64,000 nucleotides of DNA from Flavobacterium sufflavum. GTDB taxonomy: Bacteria; Bacteroidota; Bacteroidia; Flavobacteriales; Flavobacteriaceae. The position numbers and the translations under genes are program-made. Location: assembly GCF_004016525.1 (NCBI RefSeq), contig NZ_SACJ01000001.1, positions 682,001 to 746,000 of the forward strand, in the 5' to 3' direction. A model generated the notes under the pieces. That model had not been told where the DNA came from. It made no database searches and saw only the letters and a program-made list of their open reading frames with translations. Shown piece after piece: positions 1-8,749 of the stretch (position 1 is its first letter; every line of letters starts with the position of its first letter).

Positions 1-560
1 AATTAGAAACCGAAGGATCTGATTTTGATATCGCTTTTTCGAAGGCTATGCTTAAATGGGAAAGAGAATTAGAAGGAGTTAATCCTTCGGGAAAATTTGC
101 AGTTTCAAGAATGGTAAAAGAAAAATTTTCTAAGATCACTAAAAATCATTACAAATTCTCTTTACTTGCGGTTCTTATTTTTAGTGTTTTAATGACAACT
201 ATTACACGGTTAAAACCTGAAGAGTATTTTTATTATAATTTACATTTAGTTTTTTATTCTGTTTATTCTTTAATCTGTTTAATTAACATAATAAGTATGT
301 TTTTTATCTGGAAATTAAAAATAAAAACAATTTATGGGCGATTTTTTCAAGCAAATGTAGGTTTTACGGCCTTTAATTTTTATCTGATTTATTCAGGTTT
401 AAACAAACTAAGCAATTTGTATCGTTACTATATTTATAAAAGTTTTTTTTTAAATTTTTTAGAATGGGTTTTTAAGGGTTTCTTCTTTTTCATGGCTGTC
501 TATTTAGTTATGGTAGCAGTAGAACATTTTAGAACAATCAAAAAATATAAATTGGTTTGA
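1..560 (+). CDS. Partial membrane protein of unknown function (5' end outside window)
   Basis: The reading frame is open from base 3, so this is the C-terminal part of a gene that starts upstream; the first ATG inside the window, at 48, is probably internal. The visible part begins with a charged stretch (ETEGSDFDIAFSKAMLKWER) followed by about four hydrophobic segments rich in Phe and Tyr, so it is an inner-membrane protein with a soluble N-terminal part. I do not recognise the family. About 160 bp of AT-rich DNA separates it from sprE, so it need not be in the same operon. The frame and membrane topology are secure; function is unknown. Confidence 0.6.
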   Translation, partial: LETEGSDFDIAFSKAMLKWERELEGVNPSGKFAVSRMVKEKFSKITKNHYKFSLLAVLIFSVLMTTITRLKPEEYFYYNLHLVFYSVYSLICLINIISMFFIWKLKIKTIYGRFFQANVGFTAFNFYLIYSGLNKLSNLYRYYIYKSFFLNFLEWVFKGFFFFMAVYLVMVAVEHFRTIKKYKLV

Positions 561-720
561 TTTTTTGTAAAACATATAAAATCAATAAGTTAATAGCATA
601 AAATGATTCGACAGAAAAGAATAGATGATTAAATTTAAATATTTCAAAAAGAAACGTATTTTTACCAGTCATTATACTAAAAAAACTTTTTAAAAGTTTA
701 ATGATAAAAACCGCGAATCA

Positions 721-3351
721 TTGAAAACCAACAAATTTAAATATTCAATTCCCTTAGGGTGTTTGTGTGTTTTGGTAGCTTGTTCTACTAGGAATGATAC
801 TTTTTTGGCCCGAAATTCACATGCTTTAAGTACTAAATACAACATTTTATACAACGGTCAAAAAGGATTAGACAAAGGAATTAAGACCATTGAAGCCGGT
901 AACCAGGATGATTTTTGGGAAATTCTGCCTGTCGAAGCCATGAAAATCGATGAGGATCTTGTGGTAGCCGACACGACTAAAAATGCCGATTTTAGATTGG
1001 CAGAAACCAAAGCTACTAAGGCTATCCAGAAACATTCCATGAATATTGGCGGAAGAGAACGCAATTATCAAATTGACGAAGCTTACTTATTATTAGGGAA
1101 ATCCCGTTATTACGACAAGCGATTCATTCCCGCTCTGGACGCTTTCAATTATATTTTATACAAATATCCAAACAGTAGCCGAATTGATGAAGCTAAAATT
1201 TGGCGTGAGAAAACCAATATGCGTTTGGGCAACGATGCCTTGGTAATTAAAAATATTACCAAGATGCTCAAAGAACACAAATCTAAAAAACAGGTGTTGG
1301 CTGATGCCAATGCGCTTCTGGCATCGGCATTTTTAAACTTGGAAGAAAAAGACAGCGCGATTGTCAAATTAAAAAAGGCAGTCAACTTTAGCAGACGCAA
1401 TAACGAAAAAGCCAGATACCGTTTTATCCTGGGACAGTTGTATCAGGAAATGGGTAAAAATGATAAGGCAAGAGCCTATTATGAAGCGGTGATTAAGATG
1501 AATCGAAAATCCGACAGGAAATACATGATTCAGTCGCAGGTGAGATTGGCACAACTGTTTGATTATCAAAATGGCGATAAATTTGCTTTTGACGAAAAAT
1601 ATCATAAACTTTTAGAGAATAGAGAAAATCGTCCTTTTCTGGATGTTTTGAATTACCAGATGGGAGTTTTTTATGACAAACAAGGTAAGGATGAGAAAGC
1701 TTTACAATATTATAATGCTTCTTTAAAAAAGGCTAAAACCGATAATTATTTAATAGCATCTAATTACAGAAATATTGGAGATATGTATTTTAAAAATGCC
1801 CGTTATCCAATGGCCGCAAAATATTATGACAGCACCTTAGTGAAACTCAATCCTAAAACCAGAGAGTTTATTCACATTGAAAAAGTGCGCAAGAATCTGG
1901 ATGATGTTATTTTGTATGAAGAGATTGCGGTTAGAAATGACAGTATTCTTAAAGTGGTTTCGATGACTGAAACAGAGAAAGTGGCTTATTTTGACACTTA
2001 TATCGAAAAATTGAAAAAGGCAGATGAAGCCAAAAGGATTCAAGAAGAAAAAGAAGCTGAGAAACAAAAAAATATTGAAAGAAACAGTAAATCGGCAACA
2101 GCCGATGCAGTGGTTTCGGCAAATGGAAAATCAGTGCCTAAACCGGCATTTACTCCACCTTCAATGACCAGTCTTCAAGCGGAAGCTACTTTTTATTTTT
2201 ACAACCCATCTACGGTATCTTTTGGAAAAGTGGCCTTTAAGAAAAATTGGGGCAAACGTGTTGCAGGAGGATTTTGGAGAGTTTCTTCATCGGCTAATAT
2301 GAATTCTAATGTAGCGGCTGCTAAAGATTCTGTTGCGGTTCAGGAACAGGAAGTAGTGGCGGAGAAGATTTCGAAAGAAAAAGAAAAAGTAATAGAACCT
2401 AAATACACTTCGGATTTTTACGTAGGCCAATTGCCAACTTCAACTACCGTGATTGACAGTATTGCCAAAGAGCGCAATGATGCTTATTATCAGTTAGGGG
2501 TTGTTTATAAAGAAAAGTTCAAAGAATACGATTTGGCTGCTCAAAAATTAGAGCAATTATTAGTTAATAAACCCGAAGAAAAATTAGTGCTTCCTACATG
2601 GTATAATTTGTATAAGATTTATCAAATTATAAACAGTGATAAAGCCGAAGCAATCAGAAATAAGATTATTACGCAATATCCTAATTCGCGTTATGCACAA
2701 ATTCTAAACAATTCTAATGTGATTGTTGAAGAAGGAAGTCCCGATGTGGTTTACAAAAAACTATATCAACAATTTACCAATGAAGAATTTGATGCCGTTT
2801 TAGGAAAAATAGACGGTTTGATTAATCAGTTTTCGGGCGAGGAAGTGGTACCTAAACTGGAGCTTTTAAAAGCAAATACCATTGGGAAATTAAAAGGTTT
2901 AGTAGCTTACAAAGCGGCATTAGAATTTGTGGCTGCTACCTATCCAAATACCGAAGAAGGTAAAAAAGCCCATAGTATTTTGGCAGACCAAATTCCGCAA
3001 TTAGAAAAAATGGATTTCGATTTCAAAGCCTCTAATCACTGGAAGATACTTTATCCGGTAGCCTTAAATGCTGCTAATGACAAAAAAGCAATCGAGGAAA
3101 AAATCAGCAAGTTTATGAATGCTGAGAACGGTCAGAAACTAAATCTTGCCTTTAATTCGTATGTTGATAATGAAGGATTTGTTATACTTCAAGGAATTGC
3201 TTCTGAAGAATATGCGGCCAGTGTAGCCAATGTTTTAAAAGAAGATCCAAATTATAAAATAGCGGTACCGGCAGTGATTATTTCTAACGAAAATTATAAA
3301 ATAGTTCAAATCAAGAAAAACCTGAAGTCTTATTTAGAAGCCAAAAAATAA
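721..3351 (+). CDS. sprE: SprE/PorW-type TPR lipoprotein of the type IX secretion and gliding machinery
   Basis: The product is an 876-residue outer-envelope lipoprotein. It starts at a TTG followed by a lipoprotein signal ending in LCVLVAC, so the lipidated Cys is residue 21. TPR-like helical pairs run through roughly residues 110-400 (for example YLLLGKSRYYDKRFIPALDAF), then a charged, Ala/Lys-rich linker around 425-500, then a second helical repeat region to about residue 720. Length, lipobox and TPR layout match SprE of Flavobacterium johnsoniae (PorW in Porphyromonas), which is needed for type IX secretion and gliding. The upstream ATG at 701 is out of frame and stops at once, which supports the TTG start. 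The next gene begins 5 bp after the stop and the ATP synthase genes follow, as I remember from F. johnsoniae. Confidence 0.88.
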   Translation: MKTNKFKYSIPLGCLCVLVACSTRNDTFLARNSHALSTKYNILYNGQKGLDKGIKTIEAGNQDDFWEILPVEAMKIDEDLVVADTTKNADFRLAETKATKAIQKHSMNIGGRERNYQIDEAYLLLGKSRYYDKRFIPALDAFNYILYKYPNSSRIDEAKIWREKTNMRLGNDALVIKNITKMLKEHKSKKQVLADANALLASAFLNLEEKDSAIVKLKKAVNFSRRNNEKARYRFILGQLYQEMGKNDKARAYYEAVIKMNRKSDRKYMIQSQVRLAQLFDYQNGDKFAFDEKYHKLLENRENRPFLDVLNYQMGVFYDKQGKDEKALQYYNASLKKAKTDNYLIASNYRNIGDMYFKNARYPMAAKYYDSTLVKLNPKTREFIHIEKVRKNLDDVILYEEIAVRNDSILKVVSMTETEKVAYFDTYIEKLKKADEAKRIQEEKEAEKQKNIERNSKSATADAVVSANGKSVPKPAFTPPSMTSLQAEATFYFYNPSTVSFGKVAFKKNWGKRVAGGFWRVSSSANMNSNVAAAKDSVAVQEQEVVAEKISKEKEKVIEPKYTSDFYVGQLPTSTTVIDSIAKERNDAYYQLGVVYKEKFKEYDLAAQKLEQLLVNKPEEKLVLPTWYNLYKIYQIINSDKAEAIRNKIITQYPNSRYAQILNNSNVIVEEGSPDVVYKKLYQQFTNEEFDAVLGKIDGLINQFSGEEVVPKLELLKANTIGKLKGLVAYKAALEFVAATYPNTEEGKKAHSILADQIPQLEKMDFDFKASNHWKILYPVALNAANDKKAIEEKISKFMNAENGQKLNLAFNSYVDNEGFVILQGIASEEYAASVANVLKEDPNYKIAVPAVIISNENYKIVQIKKNLKSYLEAKK

Positions 3352-3356
3352 TTATC

Positions 3357-3746
3357 ATGTTTAATAAAAAAGAGAAACCTTATACTGACCTTTTAGGGAA
3401 AACCAATAGAATTGTTGAAGGGACTATAATAAAAGGCGATATTATTTCGAAGGCTGATTTTAGATTAGACGGAGAATTAATTGGGAATTTTCAATCCACA
3501 GGAAAACTGGTTATAGGCCCTACAGGAAGTGTTACAGGTGATATTACTTGTAACAATGCAGATATTGAAGGGAAATTTAGTGGTACAATTCAGGTAACAG
3601 AATTATTAAATATAAAGTCCAAAGCGAGTATTCATGGTGATGCAACCGTGGGTAAATTATCAGTTGAACCGGGAGCCGATTTTAGTGCTTCTTGTAGCAT
3701 GAAAGAAAATCTAAAAACAACAGCAAGCGATGGAAGAGAAACCTAA
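3357..3746 (+). CDS. Bactofilin family cytoskeletal protein
   Basis: A 129-residue protein with the bactofilin core: TNRIVEGTIIKGDI, then repeated short beta-strand units (DFRLDGELIGNF, KLVIGPTGSVTGDI, ADIEGKFSGTI), typical of the right-handed beta-helix fold. Bactofilins polymerise without nucleotide at the inner face of the membrane and organise cell-wall or polar functions. It lies 5 bp after sprE and overlaps the next gene by 17 bp, so the three are probably co-transcribed and translationally coupled. The short basic N-terminus and disordered tail are usual for the family. A role linked to SprE is only inferred from the gene order. Confidence 0.9.
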   Translation: MFNKKEKPYTDLLGKTNRIVEGTIIKGDIISKADFRLDGELIGNFQSTGKLVIGPTGSVTGDITCNNADIEGKFSGTIQVTELLNIKSKASIHGDATVGKLSVEPGADFSASCSMKENLKTTASDGRET

Positions 3747-3960
3747 CAAAAAAAGACCCAGTAAATGGCTGGCTTTGATTAATATTCCCATACAAATGGG
3801 ATTAATTATTTTTCTGTTCTCTTATTTTGGCGATTGGCTTGATGAAAACCATCCCCATCCTAAAATCTATTACAATAAAATATTAGTGATGTTAGGAGTA
3901 GGCGTAGCATTGTATAATGTAATACGACAGGTCAATGAAATTAACAATGAAAAAGATTAA
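3730..3960 (+). CDS. AtpZ/AtpI family F0 assembly protein
   Basis: A 76-residue protein with two hydrophobic segments (INIPIQMGLIIFLFSYFGDW and ILVMLGVGVALYNVIRQV) joined by a short acidic hairpin. Size, topology and the FGDWLDE-type loop fit the AtpZ/AtpI family, small inner-membrane proteins encoded at the head of ATP synthase operons and thought to help assemble the c-ring or carry Mg2+. It overlaps the bactofilin gene by 17 bp and precedes atpB by about 550 bp, with one other small membrane gene between. The family call rests on size, topology and position. Confidence 0.78.
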   Translation: MEEKPNKKRPSKWLALINIPIQMGLIIFLFSYFGDWLDENHPHPKIYYNKILVMLGVGVALYNVIRQVNEINNEKD

Positions 3961-3999
3961 TCTTTAAATACAGCAGGATTTTTAGATAAAACAAAAAAT

Positions 4000-4392
4000 A
4001 TGATTTTAAAAAATTACAAGTCGTTTCGCTTTTTGATAATTTCAGTAGGTATAGCCTATGTATTGCACAAATTGATTTTTTATTTTTTCAAAATCAGCCA
4101 GGAGACTTTTTATTACAGCATAGAAAAGCTGTATTGCATCTTTTTTATACTTTCTGTTTTGATATTTTTGATCTTATTAAAGGTGAAAGAACGTAGTTTT
4201 GAGCAACTAGGAATGTTTTTCCTTTTTTTAAGTAGCATCAAAATTATTTTCTACTATATGCTTCTAAGACCGATTTTGAAGATCAGTCATTATGATACTA
4301 CAACTGAGAAAGTAAACTTTTTTGTATTATTTATTCTTTTTTTGACAATTGAGACGCTTTTAACTATAAGAATATTAAGCGAAAAGGAATAA
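4000..4392 (+). CDS. Small four-helix membrane protein in the ATP synthase operon
   Basis: A 130-residue protein with four predicted membrane helices: FRFLIISVGIAYVLHKLIFY, LYCIFFILSVLIFLILL, LGMFFLFLSSIKIIFYYMLL and VNFFVLFILFLTIETLLTI. It sits between the AtpZ-like gene and atpB, the place that often holds an AtpI-like protein or an uncharacterised membrane protein in Flavobacteriaceae. I do not recognise a named family with confidence. A help in ATP synthase assembly is possible from position only. Confidence 0.7.
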   Translation: MILKNYKSFRFLIISVGIAYVLHKLIFYFFKISQETFYYSIEKLYCIFFILSVLIFLILLKVKERSFEQLGMFFLFLSSIKIIFYYMLLRPILKISHYDTTTEKVNFFVLFILFLTIETLLTIRILSEKE

Positions 4393-4438
4393 AACGGAGG
4401 CTTAATTGAGGTATTAAAAAAAATATATTTTCATATCC

Positions 4439-4468
4439 TTTTGGATATTAATAAAAAATGTACCTTTG
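4439..4468 (+). promoter_or_regulatory. Bacteroidota-type promoter of atpB
   Basis: A TTTTGG element at 4439-4444 and TACCTTTG at 4461-4468 match the Bacteroidota -33 (TTTG) and -7 (TANNTTTG) elements with a 17-bp spacer. It lies 42 bp before the ATG at 4510. The atpB frame stays open back through this promoter, so a longer TTG-initiated version of AtpB would have to be translated from promoter DNA; the ATG at 4510 is therefore preferred. Confidence 0.78.
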
Positions 4469-4509
4469 CGCCAAATTTTAGAAACGTAAATATAACATAT
4501 TTTGTAATT

Positions 4510-5679
4510 ATGGTGATTTTAAACAGGCCACTTAGATTAATAATAGCAACATTTCTAGCGTGTCTTCCATTGATTAGTTTTGCAAATGGAGAAAATGATT
4601 CCACTCATGTTCAGACTGAAACAGTTGTTCATGAAGAGGCAGCTGCAGTTAGTGAACATCAAGAGGGAGCAGCTCACGAAGCAGTATCTCAAGATCCAAA
4701 AGAAAAAATCAATGCCTTTATTGATCATCACTTGCAAGATTCTCATGATTTTGTTTTCTTCTCAGATGAAAAAGAAAACGCACATTATGGTTTCTCATTA
4801 CCTGTTATACTTTTAGACGGAGGATTGAAAATTTTCTCGTCTTCAAAATTGCACCATGGAGAAGCAGTTGCAGAAGTTGACGGGAACTACTATAAATTAG
4901 TTCACGGTAAAATTTACAAAACAGATGCAGCCGGAACAATTAATTTTAATGAGCACGGACATCCGGAAAACGAACAACCACTTGATTTTTCTATCACAAA
5001 GAATGTGGTTTCTATGTTATTCGTTTCAGCATTATTATTGTTAATGTTCACTGGTTTAGCAAAATCATACAAAAAAGGACCAATCCCTACTGGTTTTGGT
5101 AGAGTTTTAGAACCGCTTATTCTTTTTATTAGAGACGAAATTGCGATTCCAAATATTGGAGAGAAAAAATATAGAAAATTCATGGGTTATTTATTAACTG
5201 TGTTTTTCTTTGTTTGGTTGTTGAACTTATTAGGAATGACTCCTCTGGGAATCAACGTTACAGGAAATATTGCTATCACAATTTGTTTAGCGGCATTTAC
5301 TTATATTATTACACAATTCAGTGCTAATAAAGATTACTGGGGACATATTTTCTGGATGCCGGGAGTTCCTGTACCAATGAAAATCATTTTGGCTCCAATT
5401 GAATTATTGGGAACATTGACAAAACCATTCGCATTGTTAATTCGTTTGTACGCTAACATTACTGCGGGTCACGTAGTTATTATGAGTTTGATTGCAATGA
5501 TTTTTGTGGGTAAAAATTTAGCTGCCGATTTGCCTATCTCTTTAGGATTAACATTATTTATTTCGGTAATCGAAGTTTTAGTTGCATTTTTACAAGCCTT
5601 TATTTTTACAATGCTTTCATCTTTATTCATCGGTATGGCTGTACAAGACCATCACCATGATGATCACGAAGCACATTAA
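4510..5679 (+). CDS. atpB: ATP synthase F0 subunit a
   Basis: The proton-channel subunit of the membrane sector. The ATG at 4510 gives a normal signal-like N-terminus (MVILNRPLRLIIATFLACLPLISFA); the frame is open further upstream but runs through a promoter. The first 170 residues are a His- and Glu-rich periplasmic extension of the kind seen in Bacteroidota a-subunits, followed by five or six membrane helices. The helix with LIRLYANITAGH carries the essential Arg that faces the c-ring. The C-terminus ends in a His/Asp cluster (QDHHHDDHE). It is followed after 50 bp by atpE. Length is 389 residues from the chosen start. Confidence 0.95.
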   Translation: MVILNRPLRLIIATFLACLPLISFANGENDSTHVQTETVVHEEAAAVSEHQEGAAHEAVSQDPKEKINAFIDHHLQDSHDFVFFSDEKENAHYGFSLPVILLDGGLKIFSSSKLHHGEAVAEVDGNYYKLVHGKIYKTDAAGTINFNEHGHPENEQPLDFSITKNVVSMLFVSALLLLMFTGLAKSYKKGPIPTGFGRVLEPLILFIRDEIAIPNIGEKKYRKFMGYLLTVFFFVWLLNLLGMTPLGINVTGNIAITICLAAFTYIITQFSANKDYWGHIFWMPGVPVPMKIILAPIELLGTLTKPFALLIRLYANITAGHVVIMSLIAMIFVGKNLAADLPISLGLTLFISVIEVLVAFLQAFIFTMLSSLFIGMAVQDHHHDDHEAH

Positions 5680-5729
5680 TAAGCGTTTTTTTTAATTTAG
5701 AAGTTTAATTTTATATATATATATACTTT

Positions 5730-5927
5730 ATGGGAACAATTCCAACTTTAGTAGGTGCAGGTTTAGTAGTAATCGGTGCAGGTTTAGGATTAGGTAAAAT
5801 CGGTGGATCTGCAATGGACGCTATCGCTCGTCAGCCAGAAGCTGCAGGTAAAATTCAAACTGCGATGATTATCATCGCGGCTTTATTAGAAGGTTTAGCA
5901 TTTGCTGCTTTAATCTTAGGAAAATAA
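5730..5927 (+). CDS. atpE: ATP synthase F0 subunit c
   Basis: A 65-residue hairpin of two membrane helices joined by the polar loop ARQPEAAGKI. The rotor carboxylate is Glu54 in ALLEGLAF. Residues around it do not show the Gln/Glu-Ser pattern of sodium-type rings, so proton coupling is likely. The Gly-rich first helix (GAGLVVIGAGLGLG) allows tight ring packing. A strong hairpin lies just downstream, before atpF. Confidence 0.95.
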   Translation: MGTIPTLVGAGLVVIGAGLGLGKIGGSAMDAIARQPEAAGKIQTAMIIIAALLEGLAFAALILGK

Positions 5928-5941
5928 TAAAGAAGACAATG

Positions 5942-5974
5942 ACAACATCTTTAACGGTTGGTTAGAGATGTTGT
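5942..5974 (+). other. Intercistronic hairpin between atpE and atpF
   Basis: ACAACATCT at 5942-5950 and AGATGTTGT at 5966-5974 form a perfect 9-bp stem with a 15-nt loop, 14 nt after the atpE stop. There is no long T-run, so it looks more like an mRNA-stabilising or partial read-through element than a full terminator. It could help produce the higher c-subunit stoichiometry, but that is inference. Confidence 0.55.
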
Positions 5975-6014
5975 TATATTTTAAAAGAAATTAAATTTAT
6001 AAAAGTTATATATA

Positions 6015-6515
6015 ATGGAGAAGTTAATTAACGATTTTTCTTTCGGTTTATTCTTTTGGCAGGCAATTATCTTATTAATATTAATTTTATTAATGGTAAA
6101 ATTTGCATGGAAGCCTATTGTTCAAGCTATTACAGATAGAGAAGAAGGAATTAAAAATGCATTGGATTCTGCTGAAAACGCTAGAAAAGAAATGCAAAAT
6201 CTTCAAGCTGATAATCAAAGAATTTTGAACGAGGCAAGAGCTGAGCGTGATGCAATGTTGAAAGAAGCTCGTGAAATGAAAGAGAAGATGGTTGCTGATG
6301 CTAAGAACGAAGCACAAGTGCAAGGATTGAAAATGATTGAGCAGGCTAAAGCAGCAATTGAAAGCGAGAAAAACGCAGCTATGGCTGAATTGAAATTACA
6401 AGTTTCTACTTTGTCATTGAGTATCGCAGAAAAATTATTGAAAGACGAATTATCTAACACAGAAGCTCAAACCAAATTAGTTGAGAAAATGTTAGGTGAC
6501 GTAAAGCTAAACTAA
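6015..6515 (+). CDS. atpF: ATP synthase F0 subunit b
   Basis: The peripheral-stalk subunit: one N-terminal membrane helix (FFWQAIILLILILLMVKFAW, about residues 13-32) followed by a long charged coiled coil (ALDSAENARKEMQNLQADNQ onward) that reaches F1. Its 166 residues are normal for the family. It ends 4 bp before atpH, so the two stalk subunits are probably translated together. No second b' gene is present. Confidence 0.95.
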   Translation: MEKLINDFSFGLFFWQAIILLILILLMVKFAWKPIVQAITDREEGIKNALDSAENARKEMQNLQADNQRILNEARAERDAMLKEAREMKEKMVADAKNEAQVQGLKMIEQAKAAIESEKNAAMAELKLQVSTLSLSIAEKLLKDELSNTEAQTKLVEKMLGDVKLN

Positions 6516-6519
6516 TATT

Positions 6520-7053
6520 ATGGCAGGTACAAGAGCAGCAATTCGTTACGCAAAAGCGATTCTTAGTATGGCAGACTCAATAGGAGTTGCTAACGAGATT
6601 AATAACGATATGATTTTAATTGCTTCAACTATTAAAGGCAACTCTGAATTAAATGCGTTTATTCAAAGTCCAACAATAAGTGTTGAGGTAAAAGAAAATG
6701 CACTATTGGAAGTTTTTGCTAATGTTAATGGCGTTACTAAAGGTTTCTTTCATTTATTATTTGAAAATAAAAGATTTGAAATCCTTGAAGCTATTGCAGT
6801 AGCATATTCTGAATTATTTGATGAGGCTAATGGTTTAGAAGTAGCTATAGTAACTACTGCTATCCCTTTGGATGCTGATTTAGAAGCTAAAGTTTTGGCT
6901 AAAATTGCATCTTTGTCAGATAAAAAAGTAACAATTGAAAATGTAGTAGATCCTGCTATCATTGGAGGATTTATTTTAAGAATAGGCGATAAGCAATACA
7001 ATGCTTCAATTGCTAACCGATTACAAGTATTAAAAAGAGAATTAAGTAACTAG
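6520..7053 (+). CDS. atpH: ATP synthase F1 subunit delta
   Basis: A 177-residue soluble subunit that links the top of F1 to subunit b. The N-terminus (TRAAIRYAKAILSMAD) is the typical delta/OSCP opening helix, and the C-terminal half contains the conserved VDPAIIGGFILRIGDKQYNA segment with the GG(F/Y)xxxxGD pattern. It starts 4 bp after atpF and is followed by atpA after 37 bp. Confidence 0.95.
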   Translation: MAGTRAAIRYAKAILSMADSIGVANEINNDMILIASTIKGNSELNAFIQSPTISVEVKENALLEVFANVNGVTKGFFHLLFENKRFEILEAIAVAYSELFDEANGLEVAIVTTAIPLDADLEAKVLAKIASLSDKKVTIENVVDPAIIGGFILRIGDKQYNASIANRLQVLKRELSN

Positions 7054-7090
7054 TTTTATTGCACATTAAGTGTCTAAATTATAAATTAAG

Positions 7091-8668
7091 ATGGCGGAAA
7101 TCAAACCTGCTGAAATTTCAGCAATATTAAGAAAGCAAGTAGAAGGTTTTGAATCTGGCGCTACGCTAGAGGAAGTAGGAACGGTACTTCAAGTTGGAGA
7201 CGGTATTGCTCGTATTTACGGGCTTTCTAATGTACAATATGGAGAGTTAGTAGAATTTGAAAATGGTCTTGAGGCTATTGTATTGAATCTTGAAGAAGAT
7301 AACGTAGGTGTGGTACTTTTAGGACCATCTACAGGAATCAAAGAAGGATCTACTGCTAAAAGAACTCAACGTATTGCTTCTCTTAAAGTAGGAGAACAAA
7401 TGGTAGGACGTGTAGTAAACACTCTTGGTTTTCCAATTGATGGAAAAGGACCAATCGGTGGTGACTTATACGAGATGCCTTTGGAAAGAAAAGCTCCTGG
7501 AGTAGTTTTCCGTCAACCAGTTACTGAACCATTACAAACAGGAGTAAAAGCAGTAGATGCTATGATCCCGGTTGGTAGAGGTCAACGTGAGTTGGTTATT
7601 GGTGACCGTCAAACAGGTAAATCAACTGTTTGTATTGACACTATCTTAAATCAAAAAGAATTTTATGATGCTGGGAAACCAGTATTCTGTATCTATGTTG
7701 CAATTGGACAAAAAGCTTCAACTGTAGCAGGAATTGCAAAAATGTTAGAAGAAAAAGGAGCAATGGCTTATACAGTTATCGTTGCTGCTAATGCTTCTGA
7801 CCCTGCTCCAATGCAAGTTTATGCTCCTATGGCAGGTGCTGCAATTGGAGAATACTTTAGAGATTCTGGTCGTCCGGCTTTAATTGTTTATGATGATTTA
7901 TCTAAACAAGCTGTGGCTTACCGTGAGGTTTCTCTTTTATTAAGAAGACCACCGGGACGTGAGGCTTATCCTGGAGACGTTTTCTACTTACACTCTCGTT
8001 TATTAGAAAGAGCTTGTAAAGTTATCGCTGATGACGGAATTGCTAAAAACATGAATGATTTACCGGATTCTATCAAAGGAATCGTTAAAGGTGGTGGTTC
8101 ATTAACAGCTTTACCAATTATCGAAACTCAGGCTGGTGACGTTTCTGCATATATCCCAACAAACGTAATTTCGATTACTGATGGTCAGATTTTCCTTGAT
8201 GGAGATTTGTTTAACTCAGGGGTTCGTCCAGCAATTAACGTAGGTATCTCTGTATCTCGTGTTGGAGGTAATGCTCAAATTAAATCAATGAAAAAAGTAT
8301 CAGGTACTTTAAAATTAGACCAGGCTCAATTCCGTGAATTGGAAGCGTTTGCTAAATTTGGTTCTGATCTTGATGCTGTTACTTTAAACGTAATTGAAAA
8401 AGGAAAAAGAAACGTTGAAATCTTGAAACAAGGTTTGAACGATCCTTATACTGTTGAAGACCAAGTAGCTATTATCTATGCTGGTTCTAAAAACTTATTG
8501 AGAAACGTTCCTGTAAATAAAGTAAAAGAATTTGAAAAAGATTTCTTAGAATTCTTGAACGCAAAACACAGAGCTACTCTTGATGCTTTAAAAGCAGGTA
8601 AGTTAACAGACGAAATTACAGACGTAATCGAGGCTGTAGCGAAAGAAGTTTCAGCAAAATATAACTAA
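7091..8668 (+). CDS. atpA: ATP synthase F1 subunit alpha
   Basis: The 525-residue non-catalytic nucleotide-binding subunit. The P-loop GDRQTGKS is at residues 171-178, and the alpha signature [14 protein letters not shown] is near residue 380. The N-terminal beta-barrel ([10 protein letters not shown]), nucleotide-binding domain and C-terminal helical domain are all present without gaps. The catalytic partner beta (atpD) and epsilon (atpC) are not found in this window, so the enzyme depends on a second locus, a split I recall from other Bacteroidota. Confidence 0.97.
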   Translation: MAEIKPAEISAILRKQVEGFESGATLEEVGTVLQVGDGIARIYGLSNVQYGELVEFENGLEAIVLNLEEDNVGVVLLGPSTGIKEGSTAKRTQRIASLKVGEQMVGRVVNTLGFPIDGKGPIGGDLYEMPLERKAPGVVFRQPVTEPLQTGVKAVDAMIPVGRGQRELVIGDRQTGKSTVCIDTILNQKEFYDAGKPVFCIYVAIGQKASTVAGIAKMLEEKGAMAYTVIVAANASDPAPMQVYAPMAGAAIGEYFRDSGRPALIVYDDLSKQAVAYREVSLLLRRPPGREAYPGDVFYLHSRLLERACKVIADDGIAKNMNDLPDSIKGIVKGGGSLTALPIIETQAGDVSAYIPTNVISITDGQIFLDGDLFNSGVRPAINVGISVSRVGGNAQIKSMKKVSGTLKLDQAQFRELEAFAKFGSDLDAVTLNVIEKGKRNVEILKQGLNDPYTVEDQVAIIYAGSKNLLRNVPVNKVKEFEKDFLEFLNAKHRATLDALKAGKLTDEITDVIEAVAKEVSAKYN

Positions 8669-8679
8669 TATAGTTTATA

Positions 8680-8726
8680 GTTTTAAGTTTATTGTTAGTG
8701 GTTGTTGCTAACAATAAACTTAAAAC
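8680..8726 (+). other. Perfect 19-bp hairpin between atpA and atpG
   Basis: The arms at 8680-8698 and 8708-8726 are exact reverse complements (19 of 19) around a 9-nt loop. It begins 11 nt after the atpA stop and ends 23 nt before atpG. It lacks a T-tract, so full termination is unlikely; it may act in mRNA processing or stability, or be a small intergenic repeat that inserted inside the operon. Confidence 0.6.
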
Positions 8727-8749
8727 AACAAACAACAAACAGTACATAA

